Below, piece after piece: positions 9,341-18,836 of a DNA stretch of 64,000 nt. How positions within the stretch are numbered: position 1 is the first letter of the stretch; every line of letters begins with the position of its first letter. The translations under genes were made by a program, and so were the position numbers. The notes beneath the pieces are model-generated. The model had not been told where the DNA came from and searched no databases. It was given only the letters and a program-made list of their open reading frames with translations. The DNA comes from Edaphobacter modestus (GTDB taxonomy: Bacteria; Acidobacteriota; Terriglobia; Terriglobales; Acidobacteriaceae), in the NCBI RefSeq assembly GCF_004217555.1, contig NZ_SHKW01000003.1, positions 124,001 through 188,000 on the forward strand, written 5' to 3'.

Positions 9341-9958
9341 TCAGTTGGCGAGGCGCAGATCCTTTGTGGTTTGGTTATTCCAGATGAGAGTCCCTGTTGC
9401 GATGACCTCGTTAGCGTTCAGTCTGGGAAACCGAATCGCTTCGAGATCACCGTTGTATCTCTCGTATTCCCCAGTGCTCGAAATTGGTTTTGTACTCCTG
9501 GTGGGATAGAAGCCGGTCTGTTCTGAGTATTCATAGACCATGAGGAACTGGCCTTCGGAAATGATTCCGTCCGGTAAGACGACACCCGGGGGACACGCAG
9601 TCCAGGTGTGGGGAATGCCTGGCTCGATCTCCACCATCGTCCCGGGCGCCACGACATAAATTTCACCGGCCAGTTCAGTAAGGGCGACGCCGTTAAGTAC
9701 CAGAATCCGTTCAGCGACCAGTTCCAAATCCTGCTCGTAACGCTCCTCGATGTGAATGTGGCGCGGGAGCCGAGAGTCGTCACGGAAAGGAATGAATCCA
9801 AACTGTCCGCGGTAACAGTGGCTGTCTCCCGTATCCAGCTCGTGCATAGAGAGAGACGTGAAGGCAAACGGCTCCTTGATATGTGCCGAGGTCCCGTGAA
9901 CCGCCTTGCACCCATTGGGAAGCACAATGCCGATGTGCTTAGTGTTTCGCGTAGTCAT
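9341..9958 (-). CDS. cupin-domain protein
   Basis: A 205-residue protein with one cupin barrel. Motif 1 is around LPRHIHIEERYEQDLELVAE and motif 2 around GTMVEIEPGIPHTWTACPPG, supplying His and Glu residues that could bind a divalent metal. It has no DNA-binding domain. Such stand-alone cupins include dioxygenases, isomerases and sugar-binding proteins, and nothing here decides which. It begins with ATG after CAGGAGCG and ends 47 bp before the aldehyde dehydrogenase on the same strand, so a shared operon is likely. A role with a carbonyl or aromatic metabolite is inferred only from neighbours. Confidence 0.65.
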   Translation of the reverse strand: MTTRNTKHIGIVLPNGCKAVHGTSAHIKEPFAFTSLSMHELDTGDSHCYRGQFGFIPFRDDSRLPRHIHIEERYEQDLELVAERILVLNGVALTELAGEIYVVAPGTMVEIEPGIPHTWTACPPGVVLPDGIISEGQFLMVYEYSEQTGFYPTRSTKPISSTGEYERYNGDLEAIRFPRLNANEVIATGTLIWNNQTTKDLRLAN

Positions 9959-10032
9959 GATTCAAATCGCTCCTGTTTGTGAGGTCAGAACCCGTTGGAT
10001 GAGCCCTGTAACGCACCATGCACTTCCACCGT

Positions 10033-10287
10033 TTATTCGTTGCGTGTCATCCGGTGGGCCACGGTGCTTACGCCCGTATTGAACAGCTCGGGAGGTGGAA
10101 AGCGGCCCCAGACGGCAATGGCCGCCTTCGGGTCCCAGGCCTTCGGATATTGTGGACGGTCTTCATGGCATGGACGAGGGTCGAAATACCCCAGTCCCTC
10201 ATTCGACATACGATCAAGTTCTGCGCAGTGCTCGATGATCAATGTCGAACTGCCTGATTGCACGCCAAACCTCTGGCTCCAAGACAA
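10033..10287 (-). CDS. unidentified 84-residue open frame, possibly a remnant
   Basis: An open frame starting at TTG with no convincing ribosome site. It is rich in Pro, Arg and Trp and matches no family I recognise. About 28 bp of it (around 10237-10262) resembles a piece of the repeat at 11450 and 18445 (the AACTGCCTGATTG core). It lies in a 380-bp gap between the cupin and the MBL hydrolase. I list it mainly to say that the gap has no clear gene. Confidence 0.15.
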   Translation of the reverse strand: MSWSQRFGVQSGSSTLIIEHCAELDRMSNEGLGYFDPRPCHEDRPQYPKAWDPKAAIAVWGRFPPPELFNTGVSTVAHRMTRNE

Positions 10288-10336
10288 ACGGATGGCTCAG
10301 GGACAGCCAAGAGCGTACGAACGGCTAAGCCACCAA

Positions 10337-11278
10337 TCACTCAATCGCGTCACCCCGAAATCCGGCACCCCAACGGTTGATGCGGACGCCCATGAGCTCC
10401 GGAAAATGCGCCGTGCAGCAGATCGTGTCGGACCCGCAGTAGCGCTCGAGGAACGCACGGCGACTGGTGCAGGCCAATGCCTTATCGGTGTCCACCCGCG
10501 TGAACAAGTCGGGATCCAGGAGCTGGAGCGGTGAGTGCATGAGGTCGCCGGTGAAGACGACGTCGTCGTGGCCCTTACCGACCACCACCGCGAAATGGTC
10601 TGGGGTATGCCCGGGTGTTGGCAGCAGCCTCACCTGGTCGTCAAGCTCGAAGCTGCTGCTGACCAGCTGGTGACGCCCGGCCGCAATAACGGGCAGAACC
10701 GAGTCGACGAGGTGTCGGACCGGCTCGATCTCGTTCTGTGCGGTCCAATAGGCGAGTTCCTTCTCCGAGAAGAGATATCTCGCGTTGGGAAAGCTGGGCT
10801 CCCAGCGTCCGTTCTCGAGGCGTGTGTTCCAACCAACATGGTCGACGTGCAGATGCGTGCACATCACGATGTCGATGTCCTCGAAGGAAAGGCCGAGGGC
10901 TGCAAGGCCGCTGGTCCAGGCGGCGTCCGTTCGCCGGTCCATGAACCCCCGGCCGGGCCGAGACTTGTCATTGCCGACGCACGTATCGACCAGGATGGTG
11001 TGATGGGCGGTGCGCACGACATAAGACTGGATGCCGACGATAATCTGATCCTGTGGGTCGAGCGCCCATGGCTGCATCCAATGGCGGTTGCTGGCGAGCG
11101 TTTCGGCGGTGAGGCTAGGTAAAAAAATCTTGATCGGTTCGAGCGGGACCGTACATTCGATGATCCGGTCGATCCGCACGCCGTTGATGGTAAAGCCGGA
11201 GGTGGCGGCAGCCACCACGAGGTCCGAATTGTCGGGTTGCAACAGCGATGGAGCAATGTACTTTTTCGCTTCAGTCAT
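10337..11278 (-). CDS. MBL-fold metallo-hydrolase
   Basis: A 313-residue metallo-beta-lactamase-fold hydrolase. The dinuclear metal motif CTHLHVDHVGWN lies at about residues 140-151, followed by PGHTPDHF and FTGDLMHSP, which give the further His and Asp ligands. The family includes lactonases, esterases and other hydrolases. Signal peptide is not seen. I chose the ATG at 11278 because AAGGAAC precedes it; the frame remains open to 11350 with no comparable site. Codon choice leans to GC-ending codons more than its neighbours, so acquisition by transfer is possible. Substrate is unknown; lactone hydrolysis would fit the aromatic-degradation surroundings but is conjecture. Confidence 0.82.
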   Translation of the reverse strand: MTEAKKYIAPSLLQPDNSDLVVAAATSGFTINGVRIDRIIECTVPLEPIKIFLPSLTAETLASNRHWMQPWALDPQDQIIVGIQSYVVRTAHHTILVDTCVGNDKSRPGRGFMDRRTDAAWTSGLAALGLSFEDIDIVMCTHLHVDHVGWNTRLENGRWEPSFPNARYLFSEKELAYWTAQNEIEPVRHLVDSVLPVIAAGRHQLVSSSFELDDQVRLLPTPGHTPDHFAVVVGKGHDDVVFTGDLMHSPLQLLDPDLFTRVDTDKALACTSRRAFLERYCGSDTICCTAHFPELMGVRINRWGAGFRGDAIE

Positions 11279-11359
11279 ATGATGTTCCTTTTCTTGTGCC
11301 GCAAGCGGCCGGAGTTTTCTGGGGTCCTTGAGCGAGATCGGTTCGTTCACTCCCTCACC

Positions 11360-12068
11360 GGCTCTTCACGAAACAAAAGCACGCCGCGTACCACGACGCA
11401 TGCTCCCAAAGAGGCGACCTAAGCTGTGTAAAGGAAAGGGTTTGTAAAATGATGACTGTTAAACTGCCTGATTGTCTGTTGAATATCTGGCGCCAAGCCA
11501 AACTACGGGTCTGAAGATGAACGGGCTTATCGGCTCATCATTTTCCGGGCTCTGGTGCAAATAGCGAGAGCGGGTGAGATGGAAGCGATCGAGCGATTCG
11601 CCTGAGCTCTATGCAGCAAGTACCGCGTTCCAGATCGCCGGCGCAGCTTGGAACGACTCGATCAACAATCGGCATGATTGCACCCCTCTGTGACTAGGAC
11701 GGCGACTTGTTCGACCCATTCGGGAGTACAGGGCGACAATTCCGGTAGAGGGACTCGACCACACTGAGTTGTTGACTGCGTAATACAAGACCTCAGCTTC
11801 GCTCGATTGCGCAACAGCCTACGTGCAATACAAGAATGAGCTGCTTTTGCTCGCACCTCAGACTCTTCACTGCGATCTCATTCTTCAATCTCTTGACAAA
11901 GCTGCGGCTACAAAGCGTCAAACCCACATTCTGCCTTGGCGCCAAATATTCAACAGACAGCCAAAGCTCTCGCGCCCACACATTCTGCAAACCCTTTAGA
12001 CTGACGCAACTCGTGTGAGCTTTCTCCGCGCTACGCCATGGCACCTGAATTGCTTTTGGGCTATTGGG
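11360..12068. repeat. unidentified dispersed repeat, copy 1 (interrupted)
   Basis: The left arm (about 11360-11518) and right arm (about 11836-12068) match, with scattered substitutions, the continuous block 18354-18752. Copy 1 has about 317 bp between the arms that copy 2 lacks; I see nothing recognisable in it. Within each copy the left arm contains a decayed, inverted version of part of the right arm (core GTCTGTTGAATATCTGGCGC). The right arm holds an open frame on the minus strand (12044 down to 11793) whose product begins PWRSAEKAHTSCVSLKGLQN and continues LWLSVEYLAPRQN. The left arm, read on plus, gives KGLQN, stops, then LSVEYLAP. No transposase is recognised. Confidence 0.7.
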
Positions 12069-12110
12069 TAAGTCAAGAAAAATGGCTTCTACTACGCAAT
12101 TCCAAAGTTT

Positions 12111-13154
12111 GTGACGGTAGACATCAACAGCTCGGCGAAGGCGACGGCGTCAATTGCCGTAAAGTTCCGCGATGTCTTTGCTCGAGAAGTGAGGGTTGGA
12201 GACCTTCTGAGGGCACTGATCGCAACAGGCCCTTTGGTGGCGGTCTATTTTCTCTCTGATGAGCCTGCTTTACTTGATCTTGGCCTCATTGCCGTCTCCC
12301 TTCTCATATCTGCGCAGAAACTTCAATTGCCTCATAGACTGGTCGCGCTGCAATTAGTCGCCATCTTGTTTACGTTTATTGTGCTTGTTCTGGCAGCACC
12401 CACCAAACCGCTTTTTGTGCTGCTAGCAGGCACCGCAGCCTTTCTCGCGTTCGCGCTTACGCGCTACGGGGCAGAACTGCGCACTCTCGGAACCTGGACG
12501 TTCCTCCCAGCGCTCTATCTTGCTTGCAAGGTGCACGAAGAGTGGAACTCGGGGATGGACTTTCGGGACGCAAGCATCATCGTGGCATTTGCGCCGGTGG
12601 CACTGGCCCTGGTCTACGCTGTGCAGATCTTTGGTCGCCGGAACTTGCTTGCCCAGTCTCCTCACTCCTATGGACAGCCTTCAAACGGCTGGCTCCTATC
12701 GGCTTCTGCAACGGCAATTGCCGTATTAGCCGCAGCGACGGCAGTGGAAATATTCAATCTTGCTGAGGGCCAATGGATGATCTGGTCGGCGGCCAGCGTC
12801 GTGGTAGGGGATCTTGCAACTTCGACTCATAAACTTAAGCTTAGAGCTTTGGGTGCCTTTGTCGGTGTACCTCTCGGCCTTTTGACGGGGCACTGTCTGC
12901 CAGCAAGCCGTGCCGGCTACTCTTTCGCCGTGCTCGGCGCCACACTTACCCTGGTTGCCTTCAATCGTTACGTCGTAGGTTTCGGCGCGCGCTGCTTTTT
13001 TATCATTCTCGCTGCGGCATTTACCGGAGGTGCAAGCGGAATAGCTGAAGAGCGGTTAATAAACGTGCTTATCGGTGGTGTCTTGGGCATCATCGCAGTG
13101 ATCCTAAGCGAGTTCGTCGGGAAGCGCTTCGCCTCATCCTACGGCCAGGTGTAG
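12111..13154 (+). CDS. FUSC-family membrane protein (aromatic acid exporter type)
   Basis: A 347-residue integral membrane protein with about ten hydrophobic helices in two clusters (roughly residues 30-185 and 205-335), typical of the fusaric acid resistance/ArAE superfamily. The second cluster contains EGQWMIWSAASVVVGDLATS and then ALGAFVGVPLGLLTGH, the FUSC-2-like signature. It lacks the long cytoplasmic insert of full-length AaeB proteins. The only start in frame is GTG at 12111, with no clear ribosome site. An ATG at 12082 in another frame (MASTTQFQ) suggests the original N-terminus may have been lost by a small indel after repeat copy 1, which ends about 40 bp upstream. Substrate unknown. 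Confidence 0.72.
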   Translation: MTVDINSSAKATASIAVKFRDVFAREVRVGDLLRALIATGPLVAVYFLSDEPALLDLGLIAVSLLISAQKLQLPHRLVALQLVAILFTFIVLVLAAPTKPLFVLLAGTAAFLAFALTRYGAELRTLGTWTFLPALYLACKVHEEWNSGMDFRDASIIVAFAPVALALVYAVQIFGRRNLLAQSPHSYGQPSNGWLLSASATAIAVLAAATAVEIFNLAEGQWMIWSAASVVVGDLATSTHKLKLRALGAFVGVPLGLLTGHCLPASRAGYSFAVLGATLTLVAFNRYVVGFGARCFFIILAAAFTGGASGIAEERLINVLIGGVLGIIAVILSEFVGKRFASSYGQV

Positions 13155-13578
13155 CACCACACAGGTTTGCGTAGTAACACCTGTAGCGGACGAACTGCTG
13201 CGCCCCAATCCGCCACCGAGCAGGTGCCAAAAAGACTCTGAGATTAAACCATTTTGAGACGGAGCACCCACACAATGACAAACTCATCGCCGACAACATT
13301 CATCGAGCACTTCGACTCCTTACAACTGGACGTAACACCGGCTCGTCGGAAATTGACTTCGAACATCCATTCATCGCATGACCTGAAGCTGGAGTCCTCG
13401 TTCGGCCATCATCTCCACCAAGATCACGGAAGCTGAGCTTGTGCGCAAATACCAAAGCACGCACAGAAGGATCACCTCGCGGTCAAAGTGCCGTCCTGCA
13501 AACAACTCTTCGATGTTTCTCAGCCTGCCCATTGTCAGTCCTCGATCACAAAGACCACCCTATCCGACGGGCATCTTG
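13155..13578. other. 424-bp stretch with no assignable gene
   Basis: Between the FUSC gene and the decayed ctaG. A plus-strand frame from 13275 (begins MTNSSPTTFIEHFDSL) is open for about 50 codons but matches nothing I know. Other frames are fragmented. No hairpin terminator or tRNA is visible. It may be debris downstream of ctaG. Confidence 0.4.
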
Positions 13579-14487
13579 CTATTTGCACCAGAGCCGATAT
13601 CTTCCGTCAACGCCGTCGTGCAAGATGGACTTCTGGTTCGTGCGTAGCGGGGCCGACGTTGTTATGAACGCTCCCCTCCTGCTGCAAGAGGCAGACAGTG
13701 ATGAAGGTAGCGGGTTGAGGAAGACCAGCGAACCAATAACCCACATGACGACAGCTCCGAGGCGCTGGTCATTGAGCGGCGACAGGTGGAAGAGATCCGG
13801 TCGTTGCAGGTAGTAGCTGTAGACGGGACGGTCACAGAAGGCAAGAAACGCAGAGAGCGCTGTATTCACGATGTCCGCTCCGATCAGGTAGGGAATCATG
13901 TACCAGCCTGGGTAGCGTTCGCTCGCCGGCCAGGGGCGGATGAGCGGCCACCAGAACAGGATCGAGGAAGCAAGAAAGCAGACATGTTCGAACTCGTGCC
14001 AGTGTTCATGCTCAAGGGCGAAGTCATATGCGGCGGGTATGTGCCAGCCGAGAAATACTAAATTCATCGCCATCCACGCAACCAACGGCGTTGTGACGAT
14101 GTGACCGACTGTTCGCAGCGCCTTCCATCGGAGCAGAGGCCCAAACACAGAAGCCGACAGGCCGCGAGGAATGCCGCGGAGTAGCGGGACCGCCGGATAG
14201 CCGAGGAGGAGGAGTGGAGGAACAAAGGACATGAGCATCAGATGTTCCACCATGTGGGCACTCAGAAGCGCATCGGCGAAGCCATCGAGTGGCGATGCGA
14301 TCGCAACCCAGATTATCCCGAGTCCAAGAAGGAATGTGGCCAGACGCCATCCCGGAAAGAGTGACGTTCTTGTTTTGCGGATCGCAAACCAGCCGCGAGT
14401 ATAGACGATACCTGCAGAGACGACCGCCGCGGTGAGGACAACGGGTGGAGACCACTCCGAAAAAATGGCTCGGCACTCAGGAGGCAT
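13579..14487 (-). pseudogene. ctaG: cytochrome c oxidase assembly factor CtaG (caa3 type), frameshifted tail
   Basis: A polytopic membrane protein of the CtaG_caa3 family, which assists assembly of caa3-type oxidases. Seen: repeated helices, the His-rich SAHMVEHLMLMSFVPPLLLL, LGWHIPAAYDFALEHEHWHE and a final helix MWVIGSLVFL. After that helix the frame drifts into an unrelated tail. A shift near 13714-13720 would give QPATFITVCLLQQ, a normal hydrophobic end, and stop near 13607. It is downstream of ctaD in the same direction. Since ctaC and ctaD are also broken, the whole cluster looks non-functional unless these are read errors. Confidence 0.75.
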
Positions 14488-14508
14488 TGAGAGATGATGA
14501 GCCTGTGG

Positions 14509-16874
14509 CTAATGTCCGCCAGGCCGTGCGGGTTGGGATTCGTCGTCCTGTGCCACGCGCCGCGATGCGTCGATAGCCGGAGCCAGATTGTTGCCACGCA
14601 AGGTGGTCAGGAAGCGGACGAGCGCGGTGGTCTCGGAGGGACTAAGCGCGTTGCCGTAAGCGGGCATGTTGCCTCCACCCTGCAGGACCTGACGAATGAT
14701 CTGATCTTCGGTCATGTGCGATGCGACAGAGTCGAGTGCGGGGCCACGCAGCCCACCTGCTCCGCCGATCGAGTGGCAGTTGCGGCACTGCTTGTTCTGC
14801 AGGACAATCGCTCCCTCCCGTTCTAGAGGAGTTCTGTTTTTCAGATAGGCGGCGGGAGTGGGATCGCTGCTCCACGCGTTCATGATGGGGCTCCACGGCG
14901 TGTAGGTCCCTAACCGCGTGAAGGCTCCGAGGCTGACGGCGATAACGGCAACCATCAACACTGCTACGGGGCGGCGCGACCAGTGCTTTTCTCCTTCTCC
15001 AAAGAGCAGCGGCAGCAGAAGCATGGCTCCAATGCCGAGGACGGGGGCGATGAACAGCACCGGAGTTTCAAGCGCCGGAGGAAGGTAGGCAAGGACAGCG
15101 TAGATCCAGAGAAAGAAGAAGTCTGGTTTCGGTGCGGTCTCGATAATGGTGGGGTCGGGCTGGCCTGTCGGCCCGAATGGCCCGAACGAGAGTGCGCAGG
15201 CGATGACCGCGAGCATGATGGCAGCGGCGAAGATCGCATCTTTCCAGGCGGCGTCCGGGACGAACGGGATGCCAGTCTTCTCGGTAAGCTGATGGTACTC
15301 GCGGACGTAGGTCTTCTTGCTGACGATGCGGCCCGGCATCGGCCAGTCGTTGATGCCAAGGCGTAACACCATCCAGACGTGGAGGCCTACGCACCCAAGC
15401 AGTATGCCGGGAATGACGAAGACGTGCAGGGCGAAGAAGCGGGAGAGCGTAGGGCCCGCCTCGTAGGTATAGATACGGCGCGGCATCCCGAGCATGCCCG
15501 GAACATGCATGAAGTCGAAGGTGAGATGGAAACCGATCAGGAACAGCCAGAAGTGCAAGGTGCCAAGTCTCTCGCTCATCAAGCGACCTGTAACCTTCGG
15601 ATACCAGTAGTAGAAGGCGCCAAAGAGCGAGAAGATGATCGCACCGACCAGGACGTAGTGGAAGTGCGCGACAACAAAGTAAGAGTTGCCCAGTTGCCAG
15701 TCAAATGGAGCCGCCGACAGCATGATGCCGGTGAGGCCGGCGATCAGAAACTGGAAGAGAAAGCCAATGCAGAACTTCATAGGGGTCGCAAAGATGATCT
15801 TGCCTCCCCAGATCGTAGCCAGCCAGTTGAAGATCTTGATCCCAGTCGGAACGGAGATCACCATTGTGGCAAAGACAAAGAAGGTATTGCCGGCGGGGCC
15901 GAGACCGACAGTAAACATATGGTGCGCCCACACGCTGAGACTGATAAAGCCGATCGCGACCGATGCCGCTACCATCGCTGGATAGCCGAACATGGCCTTG
16001 CGGGAGAAGACCGGGACGATCTCATTGACGAAGGCGAATGCCGGGAGCACCAGAATATAGACCTCGGGATGACCGAATATCCAGAAGAAGTGCATCCATA
16101 ACACTGCCGATCCGCCAGCCTGCGTATCGAAGAAGTGGGCTCCCAGGTAGCGATCAAGCGTCAGCATGATCTGTGCCGCGGTCAGAGGGCTTACCGCAAC
16201 GAAGACCAGGCCCGACATCACGAGATAGAGTCACGGCAACAGAGGCATGCGGCTCATCTTCATGCCCTGCATCGCATACAGAAGATTGTGGTCACGATAT
16301 TGAGCGCGGTCCCGATCGACCCCACACCACTCAGGAAGACCGCCAATGTCCAGTAGTCCGTGCTGTGACCGGGAGAGAAGACCTTTGCTGTTAGAGGGGC
16401 GTAGGCGAACCAACCGACATCGGGTGCCTGACCGGCTGCGTAGAGCCCGCTTCCTCCGAAATAACTGAAGTACAAGAGGAGACCGGCGAAGGCGGAGACC
16501 CAGAAGCTGAACGCATTGAGCCGTGGAAACGCCATGTCCCGCGCGCCGATCATGAGCGGAACCAGGTAATTCCCAAAGCCAAAGAGAATCGGCATGCCAG
16601 CGAAAAACACCATCGTCGTCCCGTGCATGGTAAAGAGCTGGTTGAAGACCTGCGGGGAGACAAAGTGATTGTTGGGGACCGCGAGCTGAATTCGCATCAA
16701 CATCGCTTCGATTCCGCCAATGACAAGAAAGATGAGGGCATACACGATGTACATCAGCCCGATTCTTTTGTGATCGACCGTTGTCAACCACTCGTACATT
16801 ACGCCCAGCGGAGGGTGGCCTTGCTGCGAGGCCGTGGTCTCGTTGATTGCCTGCAATACAGGAGTTGTAGTCAT
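14509..16874 (-). pseudogene. ctaD: cytochrome c oxidase subunit I fused to cytochrome b C-terminal domain and cytochrome c; frameshift and nonsense
   Basis: Residues from 16874 are a clear heme-copper oxidase subunit I (VDHKRIGLMYI, FTMHGTTMVFFAGMP, HPEVYILVLPAFA, VVAHFHYVLVG). The frame breaks near 16267 (one G missing in GGGCATGAAG), and a TGA at 16231-16233 replaces an expected Trp. After MPRRIYTYEAG (about 15466), just before the last helix of subunit I, the frame continues without interruption into a cytochrome b/subunit IV C-terminus (PTLSRFFALHVFVIPGILLG, DAAWKDAIFAAAI, LAYLPPALETPVL) and then a c-type heme domain (CRNCHSIGG). The start follows GAAAGAGG. Genes normally between, such as subunit III, are absent. 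The fusion probably arose by deletion; a working fused protein would need both lesions to be errors. Confidence 0.82.
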
Positions 16875-16895
16875 CGCGCCTCTTTCCGGTAAAGC

Positions 16896-18027
16896 TCAGT
16901 GAAGCTGTGTGAGATAAGCAGTGATCGAGTCGAGATCGTGATCATTCAAGTGCATCGCCGGCATGAGCGCGCCGGGCTTCATCGAGTTGGGATCGTCGAT
17001 CCACTTTCTCAGGTTCGCCGGTGTGTTCTGTATCGGTCCGGAAGCAATCGTGCCGCGGCTTGCCAGGTGGGTCAGGTCGGGTCCAAACCTTCCCGTCGCC
17101 GCAGTTCCCGAGATCGTATGACAGTTAATACAAGCGTTGTGCATGAAGACTGTTTGCCCTTCGGTGGCGGCAGCGTTGCCTGGAAACGTCTGCGGTGCCG
17201 GCTTCTTCTGCTGGTCAACCCAGGCCGCGAAGTCTGCGGGAGACTGTGCATACACTCGGAGGAGCATCTTCGCGTGCTGCGTGCCGCAATACTGCGCGCA
17301 CTGGCCAAGGTAAAGACCAGCCTGAGAGGGATCGATCCACATAACGTTGATTCGGTTCGGAATGACATCGAGTTTTCCGGCAAGTCTCGGCACCCAAAAG
17401 CTATGCGATACGTCCGCAGATGACATCGTTTAAGTAGGTCGGAGTGGGAGCGGCGGGATCGCTGATGGGAACATGCAACTCGTTGGCCGTAATCACCCCC
17501 AGCTTCGGATAGCGATACTCCCACCAGAACTGATGGCCGATTACGGTTACATCCGTCGCGGTCACAGGCTTCGGAATAGCCTGTGTGTCGAGGATGACCC
17601 GAGTGGTCGTCAGAAAGAGAATCACAACGATAAGGATGGGGATAACCGTCCAGGAGAGCTCGATCTGATTGCTTCCGTAGATCTGTGCCGGCTCCTGCGC
17701 TGAGTCTGTTGCGCGGTGCCGGTATCGGATCAGCGCATACAACAGTAGTCCGGCAACAGTCACAAAGATACCCAGAGTGACCGATAGCACGAGCATGGAA
17801 AGTCCGAAGATCGAGTGCGCCGGAGTCGCCGCGGGGTCGAAGATATTAGTTGGGGACTGAGCCAGTGCTGCGCCCGGAGCGAACACACTGCTCGCCATCG
17901 CCAGGAAAATGAGAAGGGAAGCAAGTCGTGTCCTCTTGACAACCTCATCGAGCGCTGCCTCAACCCCTTTCGCTGCCATTTTGATAAGCCCCTCCATCAA
18001 TTTCATATTTAGCAATCGTTGTGCCAT
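16896..18027 (-). pseudogene. ctaC: cytochrome c oxidase subunit II with C-terminal cytochrome c (caa3), frameshifted
   Basis: Two frames together encode a caa3-type subunit II. The first (18027 to about 17430) has a long N-terminus, an Ala-rich signal/anchor, two membrane helices and the start of the cupredoxin domain (GHQFWWEYRYPK). The second (about 17426 to 16896) carries DVSHSFWVPRLAGKLD, the CuA loop CAQYCGTQHAKM and a covalently bound heme c (CINCH) with a distal Met region. The break lies near 17415-17430, where removing one base joins TYLN to SSADVSHSF. It is 21 bp upstream of ctaD on the same strand, with ctaG following. Confidence 0.83.
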
Positions 18028-18189
18028 TCTGAATCCCTGAAAAAGCGTTTAGGTAGAGTCATATCGAAACGCAATTGTTGGTTCTAGTCAGTTTTGGAAC
18101 GCAGCCCGATGTTTGGGTTCCGCCTCACCGAAAAGCGTCGAACTTTCACGACTAAGTCAAAGGCAACCGTAAGTTAATTGCGTCTAGCT

Positions 18190-18360
18190 GGACCTCCTAA
18201 CGATGCTGCAAACGATCTCTGACCCGCAAAATCGCCACGGACTTCTGGCCGAAAGTTCAGGCATGCAACGGGCATGACATTGAGTCCGAGCGTTGCCTCG
18301 TTGTAAGTCCCCCGAAGTTTCGTTCCGCACGCCATGAGGATCTGAGAACCATGCTCTTCA
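18190..18360 (-). pseudogene. fragment of an outer-membrane beta-barrel protein
   Basis: The minus frame reads KLRGTYNEATLGLNVMP, then LNFRPEVRGDFAGQRSF, resembling the closing strands of OmpL-like putative beta-barrel porins (YNE-type strand followed by a LN-RPE-RGDF strand). No start, signal peptide or remaining barrel is present. It runs into repeat copy 2, and part of the same text recurs in copy 1, so the fragment may be part of the mobile or duplicated block. Assignment rests on these motifs only. Confidence 0.4.
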
Positions 18361-18752
18361 CCAAACAATTGCACGCCGCGTGCCACGACACACGCTGCCA
18401 AAGGGGCAACCTAAGCTGTGTGAAAGAAAGGGTTTGCAAAATGATGACTGTTGAACTGCCTGATTGTCTGTTGAATATCTGGCGCCAAGCCAAACTACGG
18501 GTCTGAAGATGAACGGACTTTTGCTTTCTGCTCGCACTTCAGACTCTTCACTGCGATTTCATTCTTCAATCTCTTGAGAACGCTGCGACCAAAAAGTGTC
18601 AAACCCGCATTCTGCCTTGGCGCCAGATATTCAACAGACAACCAAAGCTCTCGCGCCCACACATTCTGCAAACCCTTTAGATTGACGCAACTCGTGTGAG
18701 CTTTCTCCGCGCTCCGCCATGGCACCTGAATTGCTTTTGGGCTATTGGGTGA
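18354..18752. repeat. unidentified dispersed repeat, copy 2 (continuous)
   Basis: This block matches both arms of the repeat at 11360-12068 but without the 317-bp interruption. An inverted pair inside it (left near 18466-18490, right near 18615-18640, core TTGAATATCTGGCGCCAA) would let it fold back. The right arm keeps an open minus-strand frame (18725 to 18495) with PWRSAEKAHTSCVNLKGLQN and LWLSVEYLAPRQN. The two copies enclose FUSC, ctaG, ctaD and ctaC. It ends about 85 bp upstream of the first CMD gene and so may carry that gene's promoter. Confidence 0.7.
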
Positions 18753-18836
18753 CTACAAGCCTGTTCGTTGCTGGCGCACCGATTGCATCGACCAATCATC
18801 TGCGAGGCAACTTGCCTCGTGAATAAGGAGAAAACT

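Noticed and set aside
14509..16874. Known CtaD-CtaE (subunit I-III) fusion
   Set aside because: The added domain has PTLSRFFALHVF and PPALET motifs of cytochrome b, not the seven-helix subunit III pattern.
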